This document shows, one piece after another, positions 47,301 to 58,937 of a stretch of DNA of 64,000 bases. Where the stretch lies: assembly GCA_028571685.1 (NCBI GenBank), contig CM053143.1:55297208-55361207 (forward strand). The letters are read 5' to 3'. The notes under the pieces are model-generated. The model worked only from the letters and a program-made list of their open reading frames with translations, was not told the origin of the DNA and did no database searches. A program made the translations under genes and the position numbers. Each line of letters opens with the position of its first letter. Within the stretch, counting starts at the first letter, position 1. The stretch comes from Heterohyrax brucei (lineage: Eukaryota; Chordata; Mammalia; Hyracoidea; Procaviidae).

Positions 47301-48290
47301 TCAGTATTTCTTGTAGCTTTGGTTTGTTTTTACAAAGTCTCCGAGTTTCTGTTTATCTGTGTATATCCTAAACTCATTTTCATATCTGAAAGACAGTTTT
47401 GCAGGATATATAATTCTCAGTTGGAAGTTCTTCTCCTTCAAGGCTTGGAAAGTGTCATCCCACTGTCTCTGTGCTAGCATTGTTTCTGCTGAGAAATCCA
47501 ACAAAAGCCTACAGGGTTTCCCTCTGAATGTTCGCTGTGCTTTCAGTTTCTCTGCCTTTAAGAGTTTCTGCTTATGTTTCCCTTCATTAAGCTTGATTAT
47601 GTCTTGCGGTCTTTCTTTTGAGATCTATATTTAGTAGTGCTTGATGTGCGTCTTGGATATCTATACTCTCTTCTTTCATAATTTCTCGGAAGTTTTCTGT
47701 CAGCAACTCAGCAGCTATGATATCTGTGTTTTCAGTTGTCTTACCCTGTGAAGAAATTCTAATTAATCTTAGATTGTTCCTGTTAATAGAATACCATGTG
47801 CTTCTTAATGCTTCTTCATTTTTCTTGTTTCTTTTTTCTGATTTCTCCTCATAGATACTGGAGCCAGTAGCTCTGTTTTCCAGTTCAGAAAATCTATTTT
47901 CCATTTGTTCCATTCTGTTTTCTTGGCTTTGAATTGAAGTTTCTATGTCTTTGATTTTGTTCTTGATCTGTTGGATTTCAGAGTACTGGTGTTCCATCAG
48001 TTTAAGTAGCTTGCTTAATTTTCATTTTGCTCTGCTGCATTTTATATATTGTCTAGGAGGGCTCTATACACAATCCTTTTATATTCACCTTCCTATAATT
48101 TCAGAACACTTTCTTCATCTGCAAAATTTTGTGATGTTTTCTTTTGGTGGCTTTATGAAGCCATGGCTAATACCTTGGTTACGATTTTCTTCAGCATTTG
48201 TTGTTTTGGAGCATCATGTGAGTCAATAGAGGATGGAAGAGATGCTGTGAGGCTGGATTGCAGTTGTTTCTCTAGGCCTTCTAACTGACA
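47301..48290 (-). pseudogene. L1 ORF1 relic (RNA-binding chaperone)
   Basis: ORF1 protein binds L1 RNA as a trimer. The piece at 47587-47997 shows a coiled-coil-like stretch (QNRMEQMENRFSELENRA-type heptads, written here loosely), followed by the C-terminal RNA-binding region ending near RKTARHNQA. A second frame at 47301-47504 carries the extreme C-terminus with DDTFQALKEKNFQLRIIYP. Frameshifts separate the pieces and several stops lie in the N-terminal part. Confidence 0.82.
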
Positions 48291-49284
48291 CCTGCTAAAG
48301 TCAGTCAGATTTTTCAAGGGCATAAGTCCCTCTTCCCAGCTGACAAAATAAGCACCTCTATATGGAACCCCACATGTTATAAACTAGCTCAAAATACAGA
48401 AAAGCTACTGGCCTGCTGGCCTCTGCTGTTGGGTCCTAGCTGTAGGCAACACTGTATAGAACACTGCTTTTCTGTCAGAAAGGCACTCTGCTCCAGGCAG
48501 GCGCTGCCTCCCAGCCCAGGAATTAGGTCCAGCTGAGACATCTGTATGGGTATCTCCACCTCCCATTGGAACAAGACGGTGTCCCACATAAGTTTGCCTC
48601 TGCCTCACATCAGGCTACTCTATGTTGGAGGTGGAAAGAGAAGCCAAAAGTACTGAGATGCACAGAGTCCAGAGCCTCTGTTGCCTGGCCCCAGCCATAG
48701 GCGACACTGTGTAAAACACGGCTTTTCTGCTGGAAAAGAACTCTCCTCTGGGCAGGAGTTGCCTCCCAGCTTAGGAAACAGGTCCAGATGGGGCCTCCGT
48801 ATGGGTGTATCCACCTACAAATGGAACAAGATCACATCCCACAGAAGTTCGGCATCTGTCTCTGTACAAGCTATGAGGAAAGAGAGGCCAAAGGTGCCGA
48901 GATGAAAAGGATCCAGAGCCAGGTTCTCAAAACATGGCAATTTCATCTGCCCATCCCATCTGCACTGCATCTGAGGTTAGTGGCTAGTCAAGTCTGAGCT
49001 CCACCTGCCAGCTAAGACAGAAAAAAGAATTAAAAATGGTGAGTTACCTTCGATCTGTGAAAGCCAGCTATCATGAAGAGCAGGGTCAGTGAAAGAGAGA
49101 TTTTCCTTTCAGTGGTATGAAGTCCAAATTAACAGCGCTATGCTGTGTCCTAGGGCTCACTAGGTGTCCAGAAGGCTCCATTTAATTATCAATTCAGGTC
49201 TTGGTTTCCAGAGGGATTTAGACAGTTGTGTGTTTAGTATTCCATCTTGACTCTACCCCTTTTGTTTATTTATTTTGCTTTGTT

Positions 49285-49400
49285 TTATTAGATTATAAAG
49301 TCTCTGAATAGTACAATTATGTCTTAATCATTCTTCTGTCCTGAAATCTATTTAAACAATTGACTATCAAATAATCCCTCTGTCATTCCTTACTGAATGA
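49285..49400 (+). mobile_element. L2 LINE 3' fragment
   Basis: The order 'ttagattataaagtctctga', 'acaattatgtcttaatcatt' and the later 'actgaatgaacaaataa' follows the L2 3' end. The L1 at 42844-49259 probably inserted just upstream. Confidence 0.55.
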
Positions 49401-49419
49401 ACAAATAAATATACAATAG

Positions 49420-49525
49420 AATTTGGGATCAGATTATCTAGAATATCACTGTGTGAGTTCAAATCCTGGTTTTGTGCTTTCTCATTGACTTTTGCAAACT
49501 GTATAACCTTTCTATGGGAATAATC
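49420..49525 (+). mobile_element. MIR SINE, plus strand
   Basis: The words 'gtgtgagttcaaatcctggt' and 'gcaaactgtataacctttct' match the MIR B-box and core in order. Confidence 0.6.
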
Positions 49526-49582
49526 AGATATTTTGTTCACAGAGTTTCTATTGTTATTCTGTTAATGTTTTAAAAACATTTA

Positions 49583-50198
49583 GATTAGCATCTTTCTAAT
49601 CTAAACCTTCCCCCCTCGCCCTTCCTCCCTCCCCTCCCTTGCAGCTGTCAAAGAGTCTTTTCTTCTATACGTAAGTCTGTTTTTGAGATCTTATCCTAGA
49701 GGTCTCATATAATATTTATCTTTTTGTCACTGACTACTTTCACTCAACATAATGTCTTCCAGTTGAAATCAGTTTATGAGATGTTTCCTGGAATCATCAG
49801 TTCTTTACCATTACGTAGTACTCCACTGAGTATATATACCATAGATTACCTATCCATTCTTCTGTTGTTGGGCATCTGGGTTGATTACATCTTTTTGCTA
49901 TCGTGGACTGTGCTGCAATACACATTCTTGTGCATGTGTCCGTTGGTGTGAAAAGCCTTGATTCTGTAGGGTATATTCCAAGTAGTTGAATTACTGGGTC
50001 AAATGGTATATCCATATCCATTTTTTGAAGGAAGTGCCAGATTGCTTTCCAAAGAGGCTGGACCATTTTGCAACCCCACGAACAGTGTGGGAGAGTTCCA
50101 CCTTCTCCACAGCCTCTCCAGCACTTGCTGTTTCGTGTTTTTTTGGATCATGGCCAAAGTTGTTGGGGTGAGATGGTATCTCATTTGCTATTTTGACC
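49583..50198 (-). mobile_element. L1 3' fragment, minus strand, truncated at both ends
   Basis: It aligns to the L1 at 42844-49259 from the C-rich 3' UTR tract (equivalent of 43733) through the end of ORF2. The last part of the 3' UTR and tail are missing. The open piece 49797-50066 (minus) is the C-terminus of ORF2, with the CPTTEEWIGNLWYIYSVEYY stretch. Confidence 0.88.
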
Positions 50199-50675
50199 TA
50201 TCTTAAGTAACAACTACTTTTGTGAATAATTTCAGATTTCTAACCAGATATAAAAAAGTTGTTTTAGTAACTTTCAATAACAGAAGTTAAGCAATTAACT
50301 AAAACCTCTCATTCTCTGTTAAACATATTTGCATATGTGTGTATAACTCACAGGGTCAAGCACCAGGTTTTGCAAAGACTGAATCATTTGACTACCAAGA
50401 GTTCGCTATATTTTCCAGAATATGGAATGACCATATATTGGATGCACTTTATGGTTCTATGCATCTGTAGAATATCATCCTGCTGGCCTCTGGCTGGAGA
50501 AAGAAGAGTGGGTAGAGAGGAGGGGAAAGGAGACTGTTGGGAAGATGAGACACATATGGAACAGAGAGGAATAGTGTGCTGTCACCAGCCAGGAAGAGCA
50601 GTGGAAGCTGCATGTAGGTGGGCATGTAAATTTATACGTGAATGTACATTTTCACTCAGTCATAATAAAAAAAAA
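50199..50675. other. Unique stretch
   Basis: I see no repeat. The open reading frame that begins at 50337 here owes its length to the RTE downstream. Confidence 0.4.
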
Positions 50676-51213
50676 AGACTTATTGCATTAGGTAAATCTG
50701 CTGCAATGGATCTCTTGAAACTATTGAAAAGTAAAGATGTCACCTTGAAGACTAAAATGAGCTTGACCCAAGCCACAGTATTTTCAGTCACATCATATGC
50801 ATGTGAATGCTGGACAACAAATAAAGAAGACAGAAGAAGAATTGAGGCCTTTGAGTTGTGGTATTGGAGAAGAATGTTGTACGTACCATGGACCGCCAAA
50901 AGAACAAATAGATCTGTTCTGGAAGAAGTGCACCCAGAGTACTCCTAGGAAGCAAAGATGGCAAGACTGCACCTTACATACTTTGGACATGTCTGAAAGG
51001 ATCAGTCCCTGAAAAAAGACATCATTCTCGGTACAGTAGGAGGGTCACTAAAAAAGTGGACAACCTTCGATGAGATTGATTGACACAGTTGCTGCAACAA
51101 TGGGCTTAAGCTTAAAAATGATTTTGGATTTGGCGCAAGACTGAGAAGTGCTTCGTTCTGTTGTTCATACATTAACTATGAGTCAGAACTGACTCCAGCA
51201 CCTACCAACAACA
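50676..51213 (+). mobile_element. RTE1 LINE 3' end, plus strand
   Basis: It starts at 'ttattgcattaggtaaatct' and runs through a fairly open C-terminal region (RRRIEAFELWYWRRMLYVPW, 50825-50890) to the tail 'ctccagcacctaccaacaac'. Confidence 0.88.
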
Positions 51214-51224
51214 TCCTACTTCTG

Positions 51225-51720
51225 TATTTCCAACTTTTGTATTTCAATCAACAGTAATTGTCAATGAATCCTGATTGTGTGTTAGATCAGTTTCAGACTG
51301 TGGAAGTTGGTAAAAATCTTCAGTTTTTTCATCTTTGGCCTTAGTGGATGGTGTATAGATTTGAATAATAGTTGTATAATCCGGTCTTCCTTGTATGCAT
51401 ATGGATGTTATCCTATCACTGACAGCATTGTACTTCAGGATAGATCTTGAAATGTTATTTTCATGATGAAATAAATACAATTCCTCTTCAGATTGTTATT
51501 CTTGGCATAGTAGGTTACGATTGCCTGATTCAGAATGGCCAATACCAGTCCATTTCAGCTCATCAATGTCTAGGATATCCATATTTATGTATTCTTTTTC
51601 ATGGCCAATCAAGTGTGTCCTTAGGTCTACCTGGGAGCTAATCTCAGGAACTTTATCACTGGATCATCTCTATATGGTATTGGAGATGGCTGTCAATAAT
51701 TGGGAATTCATTTATAAACC
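51225..51720 (-). mobile_element. RTE1 LINE, endonuclease segment only, minus strand
   Basis: The minus strand at 51244-51480 encodes RITSICIQGRPDYTTIIQIY, a stretch of the RTE apurinic-type endonuclease domain. The segment lacks the RT and 3' end, which is unusual for a LINE that normally loses its 5' end. It starts only about 12 bp after the tail of the plus-strand RTE at 50676-51213. Confidence 0.72.
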
Positions 51721-51727
51721 AAAAGTC

Positions 51728-51812
51728 CAAACCAAACCACTGCTGTTAGGTAGATTCCAACTCATAGCAACCCTGTAGGACAAAGTAAAACTATACTGGA
51801 GGGACAAAGGAA
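51728..51812 (-). mobile_element. AfroSINE tail fragment, minus strand
   Basis: The reversed tail 'gattccaactcatagcaacc' and the following 'gtaggacaaagtaaaacta' are clear; the head is missing. Confidence 0.75.
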
Positions 51813-52485
51813 GTTAAAGTACAGGATAGATATCTAAGAATGTATTATCTAATTGAGACTTTGCGTAAAAATGCAGAAACAATTCTTGTGGATATACTGT
51901 TTGAAGGCATGGAAGAAAACACAGGGAATTAAAAAAACAACATGGTATTTAAAAAATGTGAAAAGCTAAAAGTGAGACTTGGGGAAAAATCCATGTTTAA
52001 TGTACAATGAGAAAATTTATAAGGTATAAGCTCTATGTCTAGAACAGAGATGAGATTGAATAAGTGTTCAGTGAGATGTTAAGGAGAAAATTTAGAGAAA
52101 CTGATGGATGATAAAAATAAGTAAGAGTGAGAAAACTATTAGAGCGATAAAGTAGGGTAGTTAGCATTCCCCACGGTCACAGAGAAGACAGGGAAGGGGT
52201 GGACAACTATGCACTAAACCATTGTTAACTTTCAGAATATTGTTAACATTTCTTTCTTTACCTTTCCTTGTTTTTGGAGTAAAACAAGTCGTCAATAAAA
52301 GCTAAGAGAATATAAGATGATAGTTTAAGTGAAAAAGGTTTGTTGGACATAGTCAAAAACTGAATAAATGGAAGAAGCCTAAAGTGAATAATGTAAAACC
52401 AAAAACAGGGGGAAGAATGAGACTCACATTGTGAAACTGCTGACTTTTTTGCTAATAAATTTAAATATCAACAAGAAACTAAACC
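51813..52485. other. Unique A-rich stretch
   Basis: I see no gene or repeat. Confidence 0.4.
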
Positions 52486-52626
52486 TGTTGGCATTGAATT
52501 GAGTCTGACTCATGGAAACTCTCTGGGAGAGAGCATAATTGTCCCATAAAGTTCCCAAGGAGCAGTTGGTGAATTCAGCCTTTTGGTTAGCAGAAGAGCT
52601 CTTAACCAATGTGCCACCGGAGCTCT
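52486..52626 (-). mobile_element. AfroSINE, minus strand
   Basis: It runs from 'ggcattgaattgagtctgac' to the reversed head 'ccaatgtgccaccggagctc'. Confidence 0.9.
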
Positions 52627-53584
52627 GTACACACACATATATGTATGAATAAATGAAGGTATTTTATTGCATTTTTGGTGATAGTTTACATAACAAATTG
52701 GGCTCCCATTTAACAATTTCTATAGCATGTGTGGTGACATTGCAATATTGTTTACATTTTCTACACTGTGTCAACTTGCCCATTATTCTATTTTGGTTGT
52801 TTTACTTCCGGTAATGTAGTTTCCCTGTATGCTTGCTTTTCCTCTCTGTTTTAGAGTACATTTTGACTATTTAGTCTCATGTAGATAATTTTTTAAAACA
52901 AGATGATTTTTTAAAGTAAATTTTGACTAGTCTCATATACAAAATTTTTAAAGAAGATATTATTTATTTTATGAACCAATCTGTTATTTGGCTAAAAGAT
53001 AATCTCTTGCAACAGTCTGGTTCAGGGTTTAAAGAGTATCCCAGGACAACAGCCTTGGGGAGTCCTCCTTGACATGGAAGAATATCAAGTTCTCACCAAA
53101 AAAAAAAAAAAGAGTTGCATTTTAGAGGAAATCCATACTTCTCTTACTGCTACGTGTGTCCTCTATACTCTATTAATTCGAATCCAGCAATGTGTACTTT
53201 TGTTTAAAGACTCTTATCTTCATAGAATTGATATTCCACCTAGTGATCCCTCTATTTTTACTTAAAGCATCCCAGATGCAAGAAGCTGATTGATGTAAAA
53301 AATAATACATTCGTTATGAAGTAAACTTTTTTCAAGGACAGTTCCTTAAAAGGAAGAAAGAAGCAGCAGTCTTAAAATAGAATCAATTGACTTTGGCTTT
53401 TCCCAACTATTTACAAAACAAAAAATGTTGAGTAATCGTTTGTTGATGCAAATAATAAAATTAAATTTAAACTATATAAACAATATTATACTTAGTGTTT
53501 TAGGTACTTTTAGTTTTATTGACCATCCACAAAAACAAAAGGTCTGGCAATCTGCTTTTATATAAATTTTAGCCAAGAAACTCA
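52627..53584. other. Unique AT-rich stretch
   Basis: I see no gene. A 13-base A run lies near 53098-53111. All frames have frequent stops. Confidence 0.4.
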
Positions 53585-54094
53585 ATAGATCCCTTCTGGA
53601 GCCAGTAAGAATGAAGACAACCAAAGACACAAGGTAAAAATTAGTCCAAAGAGTTAATGGACCACAGCTACCACAGCTTCCATCAGACAGAAGCCACCAC
53701 AACTAACTGTGGCTGCCTATCACCACTGACAGCCCTGACTGGGATCACAGCAGGGGGACATGGACAGAGCTGGAGAAAAATGTAGAACAAAATTAAAACT
53801 CACAAACAAGGACTAGACTTACAGGTCTGACAGAGGCTGGAGAATCCTGAAGAGTATGGCCTCTGGACACCCTGTAAGTCAGTACTAAGGTCACCCCTGA
53901 GATTCACTCTTCAGCCGGAGATTAAAATTGACCTATAACACAAACAGTAATGCAAGTAGCTCAACCATATATATGAGACAGAATGGGCATATTAGCCCAT
54001 GGGCAAAGATGAGAAATTAGGAGGGGACAGGAACGCTGAATGAGTAGAAACAGAGAACTCAAGGCTGACAATAGGAGAATGTTAAAAGGAATGA
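53585..54094 (+). mobile_element. Unclassified retroposon, copy B
   Basis: The part 53858-54070 aligns with copy A at 37290-37500. The upstream part (53640-53850, 'catcagacagaagccaccac' and similar) extends further 5' than copy A. No coding frame is visible. Confidence 0.65.
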
Positions 54095-54170
54095 AAGTTC
54101 ATATGGCAGTTTTACTGTCTTCTATAAAGTTGCTGTCACTCAGAATCAACTCTAAGTCACACAACTGTTT
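54095..54170 (+). mobile_element. AfroSINE tail fragment, plus strand
   Basis: The words 'catatggcagttttactgtc' and 'cactcagaatcaactctaag' are the SINE middle and tail. The head is missing. Confidence 0.6.
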
Positions 54171-55380
54171 TACTGACTCATGAAAGTTTTCTGTCTAATT
54201 TTAAGGACATTCACATATCTCTGTGAAAAGGGTTCATATACCTTTTACCATAATTTATTTTCTGCCCTTATGTGTAGAAGCTTTGTTCCAGCCACTCTCT
54301 CTCCCTTATTTTTAATCTACAGTACATAGAGGTTGGAGTAGATAATTTCTATGGTTCCACTATAATTTTAATATTCCTGAATCTATGTCAGTTCCTTATT
54401 TTTTCTGTTGGTTAATTTAAAAGAATGATTAGAGTATATTTTTTGCATCATTTTTTTCAGACCTTTACTTAAAAGAAGAACTATTTCTTCAGTTAATAAC
54501 TAAAATTATTCATGTAACACTAACGTTTGTGCAGGGTCATTATATATATATGTATACATATGGCTCAAATCTTGGTGTTCCCACCCCATCACCAACGATA
54601 CAACAATTAATTCTGCCACCAGGAGTCATGAGTTTGTAAGTTTTGTGTTCTAGAAGCATGCATACAAGAACAACGATTATCTTGGTGATGACAGAAAAGG
54701 AAATAAGTTGTGTTTTCCTTTATCATCTCTAAGTATTAGTATAATCAAACTGTCATTCTAACAATGGTCAGATTTTTTAAAACAGCACCTGGATTTCTCC
54801 TTTGAATGACTTTTTATTTTCTCTCTGGGTCTTCTCTGCCTTTTCTCTGTAAACTTAATTCTGTTGACCTCACAGAGCTCTCTGTGAACACACTCTCTTA
54901 TAATGTACTGTACCCATGCTAACAGCTTCATGTTTTCGTGCACGTGATTTGCTGAGTGGGTGATATTTCTTTCTCTGTTGTTTGTGAATTCTGTCTATTT
55001 TTTGGTTCACAATAAGTCCATTTTGTCTATAGGAACTTTTCTCGAAATCCTGTAAAAGACAGTATAGTTATAGTTAACCTGAATAACCTGTATAGTTAAC
55101 CTGAATAAGAAATGTATTTAGAGACTTGATCACACTGTTCCAATTTTTAGCACTGCTACTCGAGCAAATCACTTAAGCTCTCTAAGATTATTTTTCTATC
55201 CCTAAGAAGGCTGATGCTAGCATAAACTGACATCCCAACAATTAAGACTGATCTCTCGTGCCATACTTCACTGAAATTCCCAACAGTTCAGCAGTTTAGA
55301 AATACTTTTAATACTCAGAAATTAATTTATACCTATAGTTTTTCTTAATAATTTTGTTTTTCTTAAGCACATGACAACAC
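54171..55380. other. Mostly unique stretch with faint MIR remains
   Basis: No gene is recognised. Faint MIR-like pieces occur at about 54330-54385 ('ggttggagtagataatttct') and 55110-55215 ('gcaaatcacttaagctctct'). Confidence 0.4.
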
Positions 55381-55998
55381 AAGGTCCGGCAATTAAGTCC
55401 ACAAACCCGACTGTTCTACATGCTGCGTATCTGATTACTGAATATCACTGCAGCCACCTTCCAATTACTCCCCTTGGGAAGCTAATCACCAATGCCAGTG
55501 CCTAGCCCATTCGTCACAGCAGTTTTGGAACTCTTTTTCTGGAATGGCCATCAGAGTTGTTGTAGTATTACTCTTGATGTCCTGAGTACCATCAAAATGC
55601 CTTCCTTTCAATATTCTCTTTATCTTCTGGTAGAGAAAAATGTCGTTGGGGACCAGAGCAGGTGAATGGGGAGGGTGTTCCCATCCAGTTATTTGTTTAC
55701 CGGCTAAAAACTCTCTCACATCCAACTATACAATTAAATTCATGAAATTGACGCTATGCCACCATGCACAACGTCCATTCCAAAAACAGCTCCAAAAATG
55801 CTTTGAAGGGTAGACTAGGCACTAGCATTGGTGCATAGGTGCCCAAGGGGAGTATTTCAAAAGTGACCATGGTGATATTCAGCAATGAGATACATAGCAC
55901 TTTTTCTAGCATGAGTTCCCAATTTCTTTAATAATATTTTGTTACAGTTTTTGAAGATTTACAGTAACAAAAATTTACAATCCATGAACTTAATTAGC
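55381..55998. mobile_element. Mariner relic built from two opposed 3' ends
   Basis: The left half (55381 to about 55740) is the minus-strand 3' part of a mariner, with transposase C-terminus. The right half (from about 55741-55776 to 55998) is homologous to the reverse complement of 55381-55546, so it is another 3' end in plus orientation. The outer ends read 'ggtccggcaattaagtcc' and, reversed, 'gctaattaagttcatgga', typical mariner termini. A complete element would be about 1.3 kb. Confidence 0.8.
55486..55725 (-). pseudogene. Mariner transposase C-terminal fragment
   Basis: Mariner transposases cut and rejoin DNA with a DD34D catalytic triad. The 79-codon frame contains WEHPPHSPALVPNDIFLYQKIK, where the D of PND (about 55642-55644) is the third catalytic aspartate. 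This is followed by LKGRHFDG and the C-terminal CCDEWARHWHW. The first two aspartates and the DNA-binding N-terminus are absent, so the protein is inactive. Confidence 0.85.
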
Positions 55999-56103
55999 AG
56001 TTCTTATATGACCACAGTAGTAAAATGTGCAAAAATAGTTTCTATAATATCTAATACTTCAATGGATTCAATAATATATATCTAATGAGTGCATGTATGT
56101 TAG

Positions 56104-56268
56104 GAAACTCTGGTACTATAGTGGGTTAAGTGCTACATCTGCTAACCAAAATATCAGCAGCTCAAATCTACCAGGTGCTCCTTGGAACTCTATGGAGCAG
56201 TTCTATCCTGACCTCTAGGGTCACTGTGTATCATACGCGACTCAGTGGCAGTGGGTTGGTTTTTACAT
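56104..56268 (+). mobile_element. AfroSINE, plus strand
   Basis: It runs from 'ggaaactctggtactatagt' to 'gtggcagtgggttggttttt'. A flanking repeat 'catgta(t/c)gtta' is visible at both ends. Confidence 0.9.
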
Positions 56269-56789
56269 GTACGTTAAATGCATGTCTGGTTTTTTCTAAC
56301 CTGTTTTTTTAATCTCTTTGATACAAATAAATATGCTAAGAATTTCCTCATATTTCACTAATAAAATCTATTCTAATGCATACATCTCACAAAGACAATG
56401 GTGGTGAATCAAGCAATACCACAACGCTAACTGACTTTGCACTGATCTCTCCCCCATCTGGCCTTCATCTTCTGTCTCTGGAGTTTTGTAGCAACAAACG
56501 TGAACTTGACACACATGCTGTGAGCTATTAAGGTAATGCTACTGTCAGCCAGTTGATTGATGTCAGACAAAGTGGAAGGTGGAGGGAATGTGGTGATGTA
56601 CTTTTTAATGAATTTATTATTTTCATAATATAAATAAAGAATATAACTTACATTTAATGTTTTCTGAAAGCCAGAAGAGAGTGAATTTATGAAATAATAT
56701 TCATATTATTTTTCCCAATGCAGCAAATCTCTCTTGGAAAAAAAAATCAGTAATCCAATATGTCAGACATGATATTTCTTGTTGAGTGA
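56269..56789. other. Unique AT-rich stretch
   Basis: I see no gene or repeat. Confidence 0.4.
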
Positions 56790-58385
56790 GTAGTGGCAAA
56801 TATGGCCTTGATGATAGAAATGATGCTGAAGGACTGCGTAACAGAATTTTAAAAGACGGACAACTTCTTCACTGCAAATACCTTTTCTCAAAAATGTAAA
56901 TGGTGAATACATACACGGACTTCCCTAGATTGAATGCACAGGAACCATCAACTACGTCTATGTAAAGAGATGATAGGGAAAGGGAAGCTGAGTATTGTCA
57001 GTCAGAAGAAGGCCAGGGGTCACCTGCAGGAAACACCATTAATTACTCATTAGCAAGTTCAGGCTGAAGCTCATAAAAATTAGAATAAATCCATGGGAGT
57101 CAAAATATGAACTGGAATATATACCACCTGAATTTAGAGAACACCTCAAGAACAGGTTTCATGCATCGAACGCTCATGAGCTAAGGCCAGACCAGCTGTG
57201 GAAGGGCGTCGTACAAGAAGGAAGCAAAAGGTCATTAAAAGGTCAAGAAAGAAAGAATAGACCAAAATGAATGTCAGACAAGACTCTTTAACTTGCTCTT
57301 GAATTTTGGAAGGAAATGGAAGAAATGGTGAAGTAAAAGACACGAATAGAAGATTTCAAAGGGTTGTACAAGAAAGCAAAATAAAACATTATAACGAAAT
57401 GTACAAAGGCCTGAAGTTAGGTAGCTGAAAGGGAAGAACACGTTCTGCATTTCCCCAAAAGAATGAACTGAAGAAAAAATTCAAGCCTTGACTTACAACA
57501 CTGAAGGATCTACAGGTAAAATACTGAATGATGCAGGAAACGTTAAAAGAAAAATGCAAGGAATGCACAGCGCCATTGTACTAGAACTAATTGGTTGTCA
57601 TTCGTCCGTTTCAGAAGGTAGCATATGATCACAAACAGATGACATGAAGGAAGAAGCCTAAGCTGCCCAGAAAACACTGGCAAAATCCAAGACTCCACGA
57701 ATTAGTCACATACCGGTTGAAACGTTTCAACAATTGGATGCAATACTGGAAACACTCATCTATGCTAAGAAATCTAGAAGACATAGCTGGTCAGCTGACT
57801 GAAGGAATTCCTATTTATGTCCAGTTCAAAGAAACGTAATCCAGCTGAGTGAGGAAGTGATTCAATAATATCATTATCATCACCCAAAGTCCCCAAACCA
57901 AACCAATCTCAAAACTCAGCTTCCACTGAGTTGATTTTAACTCATAGCAACCCTACAAGACAATTTCTAAGGAGCATCTTGTGGATTTGAACTGCTGACC
58001 TTTAGGTCAGCAGATGTACCACTGAACCACTACATCACACATAAGTAAAATTATGCTGAAGATAATTAAAACAACGGCTGTAGCACTACATCACTAAGGA
58101 ACTGCTAGAAGGCAAGTCAGATTCAGAAGAGAACATGAAATGACAGCTGTCATTGCTGATGTCAATAGATGTTGGCTGAAAGCAGAGAATGTATCAGAAA
58201 CATATTCTCTGTTTTATTGACTATGCAAATTTATTCAACTGTGTGGATCAGAACAGATTATAGATCACACTGGGAAGAACGGGAATTCAAAAACTCCTAA
58301 CTGTGCTCATCCAGAGACTCGTTGTAGACCAAGAGGCAGTGATAAGAAGAAAGCAACGGTAAACGCTTTGTGGTTTAAAATCAGG
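56790..58385 (+). mobile_element. RTE1 LINE, endonuclease to early RT, plus strand, split by a SINE
   Basis: It aligns to 18841-19797 in its first kilobase and to 41240 onward after 57720. It runs through 'ttgactatgcaaatttattc' (polymerase motif, 58217) and stops at 58385 before the catalytic box, so the 3' end is missing. An AfroSINE interrupts it at 57886-58034. Stops are frequent. Confidence 0.88.
57886..58034 (-). mobile_element. AfroSINE inserted in the RTE, minus strand
   Basis: It runs from 'ccccaaaccaaaccaatctc' to the reversed head 'accactgaaccactaca'. The RTE text 'atcattatcatcac' stops before it and resumes as 'catcacacataagtaaaatt', giving a short target repeat around 'catcac'. 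Confidence 0.9.
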
Positions 58386-58672
58386 AAAGTGGTCCCAGTA
58401 GGTGGGCTGACAGCTGACGGTCCAGTGGCCATTCCTCCCACCCATCCTTCTACCTCCCAACACCCACCCCAGCCTCCACCATAGCTTCCGCCTCCTACCC
58501 CACATCTCCCCACCTCAGTTCTCCCTCTGCTAGCACCCTTAGGCTTCAGGACAAGCTCCTGCTCACTTTGAAGCCTGATGTTCTGGCCAGATAAGCAGAA
58601 GGATTAATGAGGCAACATTCCCATGCAGGATGGTTCCTAGATGTCTAACCTTAACTTTTCTTGAGTTTTCAG
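58386..58672. other. Pyrimidine-rich unique stretch upstream of a candidate exon
   Basis: The plus strand is C/T-rich at about 58430-58520. It ends in a good splice-acceptor-like run with AG at 58671-58672. Confidence 0.5.
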
Positions 58673-58937
58673 GCCAGGAGATCTGCAATTGCGCTTTCTG
58701 TATGGAGTCACATATCCCCTGGAGTATAAAGCCAGTGGAGTTTAAAGGACTTTGGAATTCTGTGGTGCGTTACGGGGCCTGTGTAGAGGAGTTTGCATTT
58801 CTGCCCAGGCATTTTTCCAAGCCTGGTGGGAACCAGGTCACCACTATTACTTGTTACCTGTTTTCTGAAAACAAAGTGGCTTTCACTTCAACAGCACTGT
58901 GCAAATGTCTCACGTGTGCAGCTCTGAATCAGACCAG
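58673..58937 (+). other. Candidate exon (265 bp) with strong splice signals
   Basis: The left edge follows 'cttttcttgagttttcag', a pyrimidine-rich acceptor. The right edge is CAG followed by gtaagt, a consensus donor, at 58935-58943. One frame is open across the whole block (part of a 103-codon frame from 58630 that has its own ATG), rich in cysteine (CNCAFC, CKCLTC). I do not recognise the protein. It may equally be a non-coding RNA exon or chance. Confidence 0.3.

Larger units (their letters stand above)
42844..49259 (-). mobile_element. L1 LINE with both ends present, minus strand
   Basis: The 3' end is at 42844 and the 5' end at 49259, where the plus strand reads 'ttccatcttgactctacccc', the reverse of a typical L1 start. 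In order on the minus strand: 5' UTR (48300-49259), ORF1 relic (47285-48290), ORF2 relic (44098-46836) and 3' UTR (42844-44097). It carries a 278-bp RTE patch (43797-44074) and lacks about 1 kb of ORF2 near 46590. A 14-bp repeat, tttgtttatttatt, flanks it at 42830-42843 and 49261-49274; being simple sequence, it is a probable rather than certain target duplication. Confidence 0.92.

Noticed and set aside
50337-50948. A 203-codon open frame as a novel protein
   Set aside because: The second half is the RTE C-terminal region (RRRIEAFELWYWRRM) and the first half is adjoining unique DNA read by chance.
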